NCBI RefSeq assembly: GCF_051133435.1 | Contig: NZ_JBPGNY010000004.1 | Span: 372,001-436,000 of the forward strand | Direction of reading: 5' to 3' | Origin: JAAYAO01 sp051133435 | Lineage (GTDB): Bacteria > Actinomycetota > Actinomycetes > Propionibacteriales > Propionibacteriaceae | DNA length: 64,000 nt | In this document: positions 16,113 through 23,449 of the stretch, in pieces | How positions within the stretch are numbered: position 1 is the first letter of the stretch | How the letters are laid out: every line of letters starts with the position of its first letter | The notes under the pieces: model-generated | What the model saw: the letters and a program-made list of their open reading frames with translations, nothing else | Databases searched by the model: none | What the model was told of the DNA's origin: nothing | Program-made: the position numbers and the translations under genes

Positions 16113-17948
16113 TCAGTCGCGCTTCTTGACCTCGGTTGTCGACAGGGCGGCGACGAAGGCCTCCTGGGGCACCTCGACCCGGCCGACCATCTTCATCCGC
16201 TTCTTGCCTTCCTTCTGCTTCTCCAGCAGCTTGCGCTTACGCGAAATGTCACCGCCGTAGCACTTGCTCAACACATCCTTGCGCAGCGCCCGAATGGTTT
16301 CGCGGGCGATCACCCGCGACCCGATGGCGGCCTGGATCGGCACCTCGAACTGCTGGCGCGGAATCAGGTCCTTCAACTTGCCGGCCATCATCAGCCCGTA
16401 GGAGTACGCGTTGTCGCGGTGCACGATCGCGGAGAAGGCATCCACCGCATCGCCGTGCAGCAGGATGTCGACCTTCACCAGATCGGAGGCCTCCTCACCG
16501 GCCTCGTCGTAGTCGAGGGAGGCATAGCCCTTCGTCCGCGACTTCAACTGGTCGAAGAAGTCGAACACGATCTCGGCCAGCGGCAGGCTGTAGCGGATCT
16601 CGACCCGGTCCTCCGACAGGTAGTCGAGGCCCAACTGCACCCCGCGCCGGGTCTGACACAGCTCGAGGATGGTGCCGATGTACTCCGCCGGGGCCAGGAT
16701 CGTGGCCTTCACCATCGGCTCGTAGACCTCGGCGATCTTGCCGCTGGTCGGGTACTCCGAGGGATTGGTCACGGTGTGCTCCGTACCGTCCTCGAGCACC
16801 ACCCGGTACACCACGTTCGGGGCGGTCGAGATCAGGTCGAGATTGAACTCCCGCTCCAACCGCTCCCGGACGATCTCCATGTGCAACAGACCGAGGAAGC
16901 CGATCCGAAATCCGAAGCCCAACGCACCGGAGGTCTCCGGTTCATAGGTCAGCGCGGCGTCGTTGAGCTGCAGTTTGTCGAGTGCCTCGCGCAAGAGCGA
17001 AAAGTCGTCCCCGTCGATCGGGTACAGCCCGGCGTAGACCATCGGGTTCGGCGGCTGGTAGCCGCCCAGATCCTTCTCGGCCGGGTGGGCGGCGCTGGTC
17101 ACGGTGTCACCGACCCGCGACTGGCGCACCTCCTTCACCCCGGTGATCAGGTATCCCACCTCACCGACCCCGAGAGCCGAACTCTTCGTCGGTTCGGGGG
17201 CGATCACCCCGACCTCGAGGGTTTCGTGGGTGGCGCCGGTGGACATCATCAGCACCTTCTCGCGGTGCGACAGCTCACCGTCCACCACCCGCACGTAGGT
17301 GACCACACCCCGGTAGGTGTCGTAGACCGAGTCGAAGATCATCGCCCGCGCCGGGGCCTGCGGATCGCCGACCGGGGCGGGGATCTGCTCCACGATCGCG
17401 TCCAGCAGTTCGGGCACGCCGACACCGGTCTTGGCCGACACCCGCAGCACGTCGTCGGGGTCGCAGCCGATGATGCCGGCGAGTTCCTCGGCGAACTTCT
17501 CCGGCTGGGCGCTGGGCAGGTCGATCTTGTTCAGCACCGGAATGATGCTCAGGTCGGCGTCGATCGCCAGATACAGGTTCGCCAGGGTCTGCGCCTCGAT
17601 GCCCTGAGCGGCGTCCACCAGCAGGATCGCGCCCTCGCAGGCGGCCAGCGACCGGGACACCTCATAGGTGAAGTCGACGTGACCGGGGGTGTCGATCATG
17701 TTCAGCACGTGGGTGCTGCCGTCGACCGTCCACGGCATCCGGACGGCCTGGGATTTGATGGTGATACCGCGTTCGCGCTCGATGTCCATCCGGTCGAGGT
17801 ACTGGGCACGCATCGTCCGGTCGTCGACGAGTTCGGTCAGTTGCAACATCCGGTCGGCCAGGGTCGATTTGCCGTGGTCGATGTGGGCAATGATGCAGAA
17901 GTTGCGGATGATCGCCGGGTCGGTATGACCGGGAAGCGGTGAACTCAT
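16113..17948 (-). CDS. lepA: Elongation factor 4 (LepA, back-translocating GTPase)
   Basis: Ribosome-associated GTPase that can reverse translocation and helps 30S assembly. The GTP site begins AHIDHGKST at 21-29; DTPGHVDF and NKID follow, and the C-terminal LepA-specific domain ends with SKCYGGDISRKRKLLEKQK. The 611-residue length is normal. The ATG at 17948 gives MSSPLPGHTDPAIIRNFCIIAH, the expected family start; the frame stays open upstream over hrpB's promoter side but that is not coding. It is divergent from hrpB. Position near hemW, rpsT and holA is the conserved actinobacterial context. Confidence 0.97.
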   Translation of the reverse strand: MSSPLPGHTDPAIIRNFCIIAHIDHGKSTLADRMLQLTELVDDRTMRAQYLDRMDIERERGITIKSQAVRMPWTVDGSTHVLNMIDTPGHVDFTYEVSRSLAACEGAILLVDAAQGIEAQTLANLYLAIDADLSIIPVLNKIDLPSAQPEKFAEELAGIIGCDPDDVLRVSAKTGVGVPELLDAIVEQIPAPVGDPQAPARAMIFDSVYDTYRGVVTYVRVVDGELSHREKVLMMSTGATHETLEVGVIAPEPTKSSALGVGEVGYLITGVKEVRQSRVGDTVTSAAHPAEKDLGGYQPPNPMVYAGLYPIDGDDFSLLREALDKLQLNDAALTYEPETSGALGFGFRIGFLGLLHMEIVRERLEREFNLDLISTAPNVVYRVVLEDGTEHTVTNPSEYPTSGKIAEVYEPMVKATILAPAEYIGTILELCQTRRGVQLGLDYLSEDRVEIRYSLPLAEIVFDFFDQLKSRTKGYASLDYDEAGEEASDLVKVDILLHGDAVDAFSAIVHRDNAYSYGLMMAGKLKDLIPRQQFEVPIQAAIGSRVIARETIRALRKDVLSKCYGGDISRKRKLLEKQKEGKKRMKMVGRVEVPQEAFVAALSTTEVKKRD

Positions 17949-18069
17949 GCGGATCCATCGGGTCGATTGGGTGCGGAATGCACATTCTCGCATGTTGCAC
18001 CGAAAAGCGCGTATCGCCCGATCACCGCGGCTCGGCGGTCGGCAGCGGCCGGTCCAGTAGCGTGGAGCA

Positions 18070-20574
18070 ATGCCCTCTCTCGCCCAGGTGGTCGCCGACG
18101 GTTGTGGGCTGCCGTTCGCCGCGGCGACCGATGCGTTGCGCGCGGCGGTGATCGACGCCGGGGTGGCGGTGGTGGAGGCCCCACCGGGCACCGGCAAGAC
18201 AACCCTGGCCCCGGCGGTGGTGGCCGAGCAGGTGAGCGGACGGGTGGTGGTCACCCAACCCCGCCGGGTTGCCGCCAGGGCTGCCGCCCGTCGACTCGCC
18301 TCGCTGACCGGCACCCGGGTCGGCGAGGTGGCCGGTTTCACCGTGCGCGGGGAGCGGGTCGTCGAAGCCGGCGCGCGGGTCGAGATGGTCACCCCCGGGG
18401 TGCTGCTGCGCAGACTGTTGCGTGACCCGGCCCTGGACGGGGTGGGCGCGGTGATTTTGGACGAGGTGCACGAACGCAGCCTGGACACCGACCTGTTGAG
18501 CGGTCTGCTGACCGAAGTGCGTTCGCTGCGCGATGACCTGGTGGTGGTCGCGATGTCGGCCTCACTCGATGCCGCCGGATTCGCCGGGCTGCTCGGTGGC
18601 GATGCCCCGGCACCGGTGGTCGGGGTACCGGCGGTGTTGCATCCCCTGGAGGTGCGGTGGGCCCCGGGGCCCGCGCCGCTGGATGCCCGAGGTACCGCGC
18701 GCGACTTTCTCGACCATGTCGCAGCCACCACTGTGCGCGCTGTCGACGAACGTCGCGACGGTGGTGATGTGTTGGTCTTCCTGCCCGGAATGCGGGAGGT
18801 ACGGGTCGTTGCCGAGGCGCTGCGTGGTCGGTTGTCGGCCGAGGTGCTGGAGTTGCACGGCCGCATCGGGGCCCGCGAGCAGGACCGCGCCGTGTCGGGT
18901 CGAGAGGCGGGCGACCCGCCCCGGGTGGTGGTGGCGACCAATATCGCAGAGTCGTCGCTGACCATCGACGGCGTGCGGGTGGTGGTCGATGCCGGGCTGG
19001 CCCGCGAACCCCGCCGCGATTCCGGACGCGGGATGGCCGGGCTGGTGACGGTGCGCTGCTCCAAGTCGTCGGCCGAGCAGCGGGCCGGACGTGCCGCCCG
19101 CCAGGGGCCCGGCACGGTGTGGCGGTGCTACGACGAGACCACTTTTTCCGGTCTTCGCGCCCAGGCGACTCCGGAGGCCCAGTCGGCCGATCTCACCGGC
19201 GCCCTGCTCACCCTGGCGGCCTGGGGTGCCCCACGGGGTGCGGGCCTGCGCCTGCCCGGCCCACTGCCGACCGCGGCGGTGCGTGAGGACGAAGAGGTGC
19301 TGCGGATGCTGGATGCGGTCGATGCCGACGGCCGGATCACCGCCCAGGGACGCCGACTGGTCGAGATCCCGGCCGCCCCACGCTGGGCCCGAGCATTGCT
19401 GGACGGCGCCGAACAGGTGGGTGGCCGACTCGCCGCCGAGATCGTCGCTGCCGCGGAACTGGATATCGACGGTGACTTGGCCGCGGTGCTGCCCGCGCTG
19501 CGTCGGGGCACCGCGGAGTCACGGCGTTGGGCTGCCGAGGCCGACCGGTTGGAGCGGCTCGTCGGGGCCGGGCGAGGAGGCGACGGCGCCGAACCCGGCA
19601 CCGTGGTGGCGCTGGCCCATCCGGAACGGATCGCCCGCAAGGTCGGCGACTCCCACCTGCTCGCCTCCGGCACCCGGGCCGCGGCACCGGCGGGGCTGGC
19701 CGGTTCGGAGTGGCTGGCGGTGGCTGATGTGTCCAGGGCGTCCGGCGCCGCCGCGGCCGGAACCGGCGCGGTGATCAGGTCGGCGATGGCCATCGACGAA
19801 GCCACAGCCCGGGCCGCTGCCGGTCACCTGCTGACCGACGAGGTGCGCGCCGAACTGACCGAGGGCAGGCTGCGGGCGCGACGGGTCACCGCTCTGGGTG
19901 CGATCGAACTGACTTCCACGCCGGTGCCGGCCGAGCAGCTCGGCGCCGATGCCGTCCGTGCGGTGCTGCAAGACCGCGGCCTGTCGGTGATCGGTTGGTC
20001 GCCCGCCGCCGAGGGGCTCCGGCGCCGACTCGCCCTGCTCCACCGCGTGCTCGGCAAAAACAGTGAACTCGGTGAGCCCTGGCCGGCGGTCGACGATGCG
20101 TCGCTGCTGGGTCGGCTGGACGATTGGCTGGCCCCGGAACTGGCCGAGGCAGCCCGCACCGGACGCCTGGCGGGTATCGATCTGGCCGGGCCACTGCGCC
20201 GGCTGGTGCCCTGGCAGCAGGCACACCGGCTCGACGATCTCGTCCCCGAGAGGCTGGAGGTGCCGAGTGGGTCGAAGATCCGACTGGACTATCCCCCGGT
20301 CGGCGACGATGCCGCAGTGGTGTGTGCGGTGAAGTTGCAGGAGTGCTTCGGGCTGGCGTCCTCACCGACCCTGGTCGACGGTCGGGTGCGGGTGCTGTTC
20401 CACCTGCTCTCACCGGCGGGCAGGCCCCTGGCGATCACCGATGATCTGGCGTCCTTCTGGGCCGGGCCCTATGCCCAGGTGCGCGCCGAAATGCGCGGCC
20501 GCTACCCCAAACACCCCTGGCCGGAGGACCCCTGGTCGGCACCGGCCACCGCCCGCACCAAACCCCGGCGGTAG
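18070..20574 (+). CDS. hrpB: ATP-dependent helicase HrpB
   Basis: DEAH-type RNA/DNA helicase of unclear physiological role. Walker A APPGTGKTT is at 37-45, TQPRRVAAR near 62, DEVHERSLDTD at 131-141, the SAS-type motif III in VVAMSASLDA, and motif VI in SAEQRAGRAARQGPG. The C-terminal HrpB-specific region ends with YPKHPWPEDP, a hallmark of the family. The 834-residue length is normal. A GGAG precedes the ATG. It is divergent from lepA and ends before a 23-bp perfect inverted repeat. Confidence 0.95.
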   Translation: MPSLAQVVADGCGLPFAAATDALRAAVIDAGVAVVEAPPGTGKTTLAPAVVAEQVSGRVVVTQPRRVAARAAARRLASLTGTRVGEVAGFTVRGERVVEAGARVEMVTPGVLLRRLLRDPALDGVGAVILDEVHERSLDTDLLSGLLTEVRSLRDDLVVVAMSASLDAAGFAGLLGGDAPAPVVGVPAVLHPLEVRWAPGPAPLDARGTARDFLDHVAATTVRAVDERRDGGDVLVFLPGMREVRVVAEALRGRLSAEVLELHGRIGAREQDRAVSGREAGDPPRVVVATNIAESSLTIDGVRVVVDAGLAREPRRDSGRGMAGLVTVRCSKSSAEQRAGRAARQGPGTVWRCYDETTFSGLRAQATPEAQSADLTGALLTLAAWGAPRGAGLRLPGPLPTAAVREDEEVLRMLDAVDADGRITAQGRRLVEIPAAPRWARALLDGAEQVGGRLAAEIVAAAELDIDGDLAAVLPALRRGTAESRRWAAEADRLERLVGAGRGGDGAEPGTVVALAHPERIARKVGDSHLLASGTRAAAPAGLAGSEWLAVADVSRASGAAAAGTGAVIRSAMAIDEATARAAAGHLLTDEVRAELTEGRLRARRVTALGAIELTSTPVPAEQLGADAVRAVLQDRGLSVIGWSPAAEGLRRRLALLHRVLGKNSELGEPWPAVDDASLLGRLDDWLAPELAEAARTGRLAGIDLAGPLRRLVPWQQAHRLDDLVPERLEVPSGSKIRLDYPPVGDDAAVVCAVKLQECFGLASSPTLVDGRVRVLFHLLSPAGRPLAITDDLASFWAGPYAQVRAEMRGRYPKHPWPEDPWSAPATARTKPRR

Positions 20575-20627
20575 CTCGGATGCGCTGAAGCCTGAAAGCG
20601 CTGTCCCCGAAACCCACAATCTCCGAC

Positions 20628-20690
20628 ATGCAACCCGGACTCGTTCCTGCGTGGCCTACTACGTGGTGCAGGAACGAGTCCGGGTTGCAT
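20628..20690. repeat. 23-bp perfect inverted repeat, possible terminator
   Basis: Arms at 20628-20650 and 20668-20690 are exact reverse complements, beginning ATGCAACCCGGACTCG, with a 17-base loop. It lies between the convergent hrpB and an unknown gene. The stem is unusually long and no T-tract follows on either strand, so a simple rho-independent terminator is not certain. Confidence 0.7.
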
Positions 20691-20736
20691 CTGCGGGATG
20701 GGAGGGGACGGGGCCGGGCCGCTGGGCCCTCGCAGG

Positions 20737-20780
20737 CAGCGGGTGTGTCCGACCCGGTCAGCGGGCGTGTCCGACTCGTT
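20737..20780. repeat. Two tandem 22-bp direct repeats
   Basis: Two adjacent 22-base units beginning CAGCGGG match at 19 of 22 positions, and a third partial unit (CAGCGG) follows. They abut the stop codon of the next gene on the minus strand. No function is apparent; slippage duplication of the gene's 3' end is a possibility. Confidence 0.55.
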
Positions 20781-21295
20781 CAGCGGCTGCGGGTCACCGC
20801 AACGGTGAGGCCCGCGGCCATGAGGTGGTCCATCCCGCTGAACCGGGCGTGGAAGTTGTTGCGGCGCAGTTCGATGCCGAGCGCGGCCCGACCGGTGGGA
20901 TCGTCGAGTTTCCACCGGGTGTCGCCCGGCACCCGCATCTGCCGGCGCAGACTCCACCACGGCGGGCGCACCGGCCCACCGCGCAGGACGATGTCGTCCG
21001 GCTCACCCGCAAGATGCACCTGCATCGCCCGGCCGTTGCGGGTGAAGACCGCCCGCTCCTCGCCGCCGATACTGATGCGCTGCTCATCCGGCGCCCATCG
21101 CACGGCCAGGAGTTCGGCACCGGAACGGTCGCGGAAGATCACATCGTCACTGCCGGGTCGGGCAACCTCATCGGCCTCGGCCAGTACGGTTCCGTCCGGG
21201 GCGGTGAGGGTGAACAACACGGCGAAACCCCGCAGCGTCACGCCTCCCCGAGGAAATGCCCCCCGGCGCCGCACCACGATGGCTTGCTCGCTCAT
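20780..21295 (-). CDS. Protein of unknown function (possible LURP-one/Tubby-like fold)
   Basis: A 171-residue protein I cannot assign firmly. It is dominated by beta-strand patterns with regular turns (FTLTAPDGTVLAEADEV, VFTRNGRAMQVHLAGEP) and ends TRSR. No signal peptide, cysteines or catalytic motif stand out. The repeated short strands with embedded Arg/Trp recall LURP-one-related or Tubby-C-like domains, but this is only an impression. The ATG at 21295 was chosen because the longer frame runs antisense across rpsT. It is divergent from rpsT and ends at the tandem 22-bp repeats. Confidence 0.65.
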   Translation of the reverse strand: MSEQAIVVRRRGAFPRGGVTLRGFAVLFTLTAPDGTVLAEADEVARPGSDDVIFRDRSGAELLAVRWAPDEQRISIGGEERAVFTRNGRAMQVHLAGEPDDIVLRGGPVRPPWWSLRRQMRVPGDTRWKLDDPTGRAALGIELRRNNFHARFSGMDHLMAAGLTVAVTRSR

Positions 21296-21318
21296 GGTTG
21301 TCAGGCTGTCACATCCGA

Positions 21319-21348
21319 TTGGCGCATCCGGGGGCGGGTTGTTAAAGT
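21319..21348 (+). promoter_or_regulatory. Predicted promoter of rpsT
   Basis: TTGGCG at 21319-21324 and TAAAGT at 21343-21348 with an 18-base spacer lie about 90 bases before the rpsT start codon. The spacing and -10 fit a housekeeping promoter; the ~85-base leader is available for S20 feedback, which is not shown by the sequence. Confidence 0.5.
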
Positions 21349-21437
21349 AGGTCGTCGCGTCGCGAGACGGCGAGCCCGCGTGCTTGCCTCCAGGACGCAC
21401 CAGACCCGAAGAAACCAACGAAGCAGAGGCTTGCCCC

Positions 21438-21698
21438 GTGGCGAATATCAAGTCCCAGATCAAGCGCAACAAGACCAACGAGAAGGCGCGGCTGCGCAAC
21501 AAGGCCGTGAAGTCGGCCCTGCGTACCCACGCCCGTCGGTTCAACGAGGCCGTCGAGGCCGGCGAGACCGAGAAGGCCCAGGAGCTGGCCCGCGTCGCCA
21601 CCCGTGCGCTGGATCGTGCCGCGAGCAAGGGTGTCATCCACCGCAACCAGGCCGCGAACCGCAAGTCGACCATCGCCAGCAAGGCCGCCGCGCTCTGA
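21438..21698 (+). CDS. rpsT: 30S ribosomal protein S20
   Basis: Primary 16S-rRNA-binding protein of the small subunit, 86 residues. The sequence starts ANIKSQIKRNKTNEKARLRN and carries the three-helix, Lys/Arg-rich pattern ending SKAAAL. Initiation is at the GTG at 21438, with AGAGG nine bases upstream; the longer ATG-initiated frame adds 18 residues that are not part of S20. A classical stem-loop and T-run follow the stop. It lies near holA, its usual actinobacterial neighbour, with a rhomboid gene inserted between. Confidence 0.97.
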   Translation: MANIKSQIKRNKTNEKARLRNKAVKSALRTHARRFNEAVEAGETEKAQELARVATRALDRAASKGVIHRNQAANRKSTIASKAAAL

Positions 21699-21741
21699 TC
21701 TGATCGGCGACCTCCGCCGCCCACGAACCTACTTCGGGTTG

Positions 21742-21772
21742 ACCGGCGTTCCCTTCGGGGACGCCGGTTTTT
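21742..21772 (+). terminator. Rho-independent terminator of rpsT
   Basis: Stem ACCGGCGTTCCC / GGGGACGCCGGT (one G-T pair) with a three-base loop, followed by a run of T residues. It lies 43 bases after the rpsT stop codon. Confidence 0.88.
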
Positions 21773-21841
21773 GGCGTCCACCCGCAGCGGCCCGTACCCC
21801 GGCCCCGCGCACGACTTGTGCCTGACCTGCCGGCGGGGACA

Positions 21842-22477
21842 ATGGACGATATGAGCCACTCCCCCGTCACCACCCCCTCACGCTGGGAACAGCCCAAGCG
21901 GGCCGCCCTGCTGATCGGCGGCTTGGTGCTGGCTATGTATGCCCTCGAACTGATCGACACCGTCACCTTCGGCTTCCTCGACCAGTTCGGCATTCGCTCC
22001 TGGCAGCCCTCCTCGCTGCCGATGATCCTGGTCGCGCCGTGGCTGCATTTCGGCTGGTCCCACCTGCTGGCGAACACGATTCCGTTCGCGGTGCTGGGTT
22101 TCCTGATTCGGGTGACCACCTCCTTCGGGCGGTGGCTGATCACCACCGTGATCACCGCGGTGGTCTCGGGATTGACGGCCTGGCTGCTCTCCCCGCTGTA
22201 CACGATCGTGGCCGGCGCCAGCGGGGTGATCTTCGGATATCTCACCTACCTACTGGCCCGCGGCATCTTCAGCCGCGACATCGGTCAGATACTGGTCGCC
22301 GTAGTGGTCTTCATCGCCTACGGCTCGGTGCTGCTGGGCGTGCTGCCGACCACCGCCGGGGTGTCCTGGCAGGCACACCTGGGTGGGGCACTCGGTGGCG
22401 TCCTGGCGGCTTGGCTGCTGCACAAGCGCCAGGCGCCGGCACCCGGGGCGAAGGTCAGCGCCGCACCAGGCCGCTGA
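21842..22477 (+). CDS. Rhomboid family intramembrane serine protease
   Basis: Multi-pass membrane protease that cleaves within transmembrane segments. All key residues are visible: H74 and N78 in SHLLAN (HxxxN oxyanion motif), catalytic Ser127 in GASG, and catalytic His179 in WQAHLGG. Six helices are predicted. The ATG at 21842 is favoured, with an alternative ATG three codons later; the frame extends to a GTG upstream without support. The last 23 bases overlap the end of the convergent holA. Substrates are unknown. Confidence 0.92.
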   Translation: MDDMSHSPVTTPSRWEQPKRAALLIGGLVLAMYALELIDTVTFGFLDQFGIRSWQPSSLPMILVAPWLHFGWSHLLANTIPFAVLGFLIRVTTSFGRWLITTVITAVVSGLTAWLLSPLYTIVAGASGVIFGYLTYLLARGIFSRDIGQILVAVVVFIAYGSVLLGVLPTTAGVSWQAHLGGALGGVLAAWLLHKRQAPAPGAKVSAAPGR

Positions 22478-23420
22478 TCTGCAACACCATTCGTTCCAGG
22501 GCGTACTCGGGGTCGTTGGCGGCACCCTTGATGTCGGCATCGGCACTGGCGGTGATCAGCAGTGCCTTGGCCAGGGTGTCGGGTTGCCAGCCGCGCAGTT
22601 GCTGGCGCATCGTCTTCAGCTTCCACGGGGGCACCCCGACCTCGGCGGCGACATCGGCATCGCGGCCGCCGCGGCGTGCCCCGGCAAGTTTGGCCAACCC
22701 GCGCAGTCCGGACGCACAGGCGCTGGTCACCAGCACCGGCGCCACCCCGGTGGCCAACGCCCAGCGCAACTGACCCAGCGCCTGCTGGGGGCGTCCGTTG
22801 ATCGCGGCATCGGCGATCGCGAAGCTGGTCACCTCGGCCCGCCCGGCGAAATACCGGTGCACGAAGTGCTCGCTGATGACGTTCCCGTCCGCGTCGGCCA
22901 CGAGTTGGCTGACCGCACTGGCCAGGGTGCGCAGGTCGGTGCCGGCCGCGTCCACCAAGGCCACCGCGGCCTCGGAGTCGATGCGTCCGCCGGCCGAGCG
23001 CACCTCCTGCTGAACGAACTTCGGCACCTCGTAGTGCTTCGGTTTCGGGCAGGCGATCTCCTTGACCTTGGCCTTCTTGAGCTTGGTGAGCACGCCGCGT
23101 CCCTTGTTGCCCGCTGAGGGCACCAGCACCAGCGCGGCGTCGGGATGGGGTTGGGCGGCCATCGCCAGGATCTGCTCGGCCACGTCGTCGGCGGCATCGC
23201 CCAGATCCCGGATCACCGTCACCGAACTGGTCGCGAACAACGATCCGCCGGTCATCTCGGTCAGTGAGCCGCCGGTCACCTCACCGGCGGCGACATCGTG
23301 CACCTCGACCTGGGGGTCGGCCTCGCGGCAGGCCCGCACCAGGCGCGCTACGGCGCGGTCGACGAGCAGGTCCTCGCCCCCGGTGATCAGGGTGACGGTG
23401 CCGAACGGTGTTGCCTCCAC
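22455..23420 (-). CDS. holA: DNA polymerase III subunit delta
   Basis: Clamp-loader subunit that opens the beta sliding clamp. The protein begins with a Rossmann-like segment (TLITGGEDLLVDRAVARLV) and has the delta-typical GGSLF and LDAAG-like VDAAGTDLRTLASAVSQL segments, then the collar domain ending MVLQISGLVRR. The 321-residue length is normal. Initiation is at a GTG (23420). It lies next to the DnaE-like gene, whose stop is only 30 bases upstream, so the two may be co-transcribed. Close linkage to rpsT is conserved in actinobacteria. Confidence 0.95.
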   Translation of the reverse strand: MEATPFGTVTLITGGEDLLVDRAVARLVRACREADPQVEVHDVAAGEVTGGSLTEMTGGSLFATSSVTVIRDLGDAADDVAEQILAMAAQPHPDAALVLVPSAGNKGRGVLTKLKKAKVKEIACPKPKHYEVPKFVQQEVRSAGGRIDSEAAVALVDAAGTDLRTLASAVSQLVADADGNVISEHFVHRYFAGRAEVTSFAIADAAINGRPQQALGQLRWALATGVAPVLVTSACASGLRGLAKLAGARRGGRDADVAAEVGVPPWKLKTMRQQLRGWQPDTLAKALLITASADADIKGAANDPEYALERMVLQISGLVRR

Positions 23421-23449
23421 GTGCCCAGCATGCCAGTTGCCACCGACAC

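Noticed and set aside
16419..17942. 507-codon open frame on the plus strand
   Set aside because: It lies wholly antisense to lepA, has no ribosome-binding site and reads as low-complexity Gly/His/Arg sequence typical of the reverse frame in high-GC DNA.
17949..19115. N-terminal extension of lepA by about 390 codons
   Set aside because: The extension is antisense to hrpB and low-complexity; LepA proteins begin at the ATG used here.
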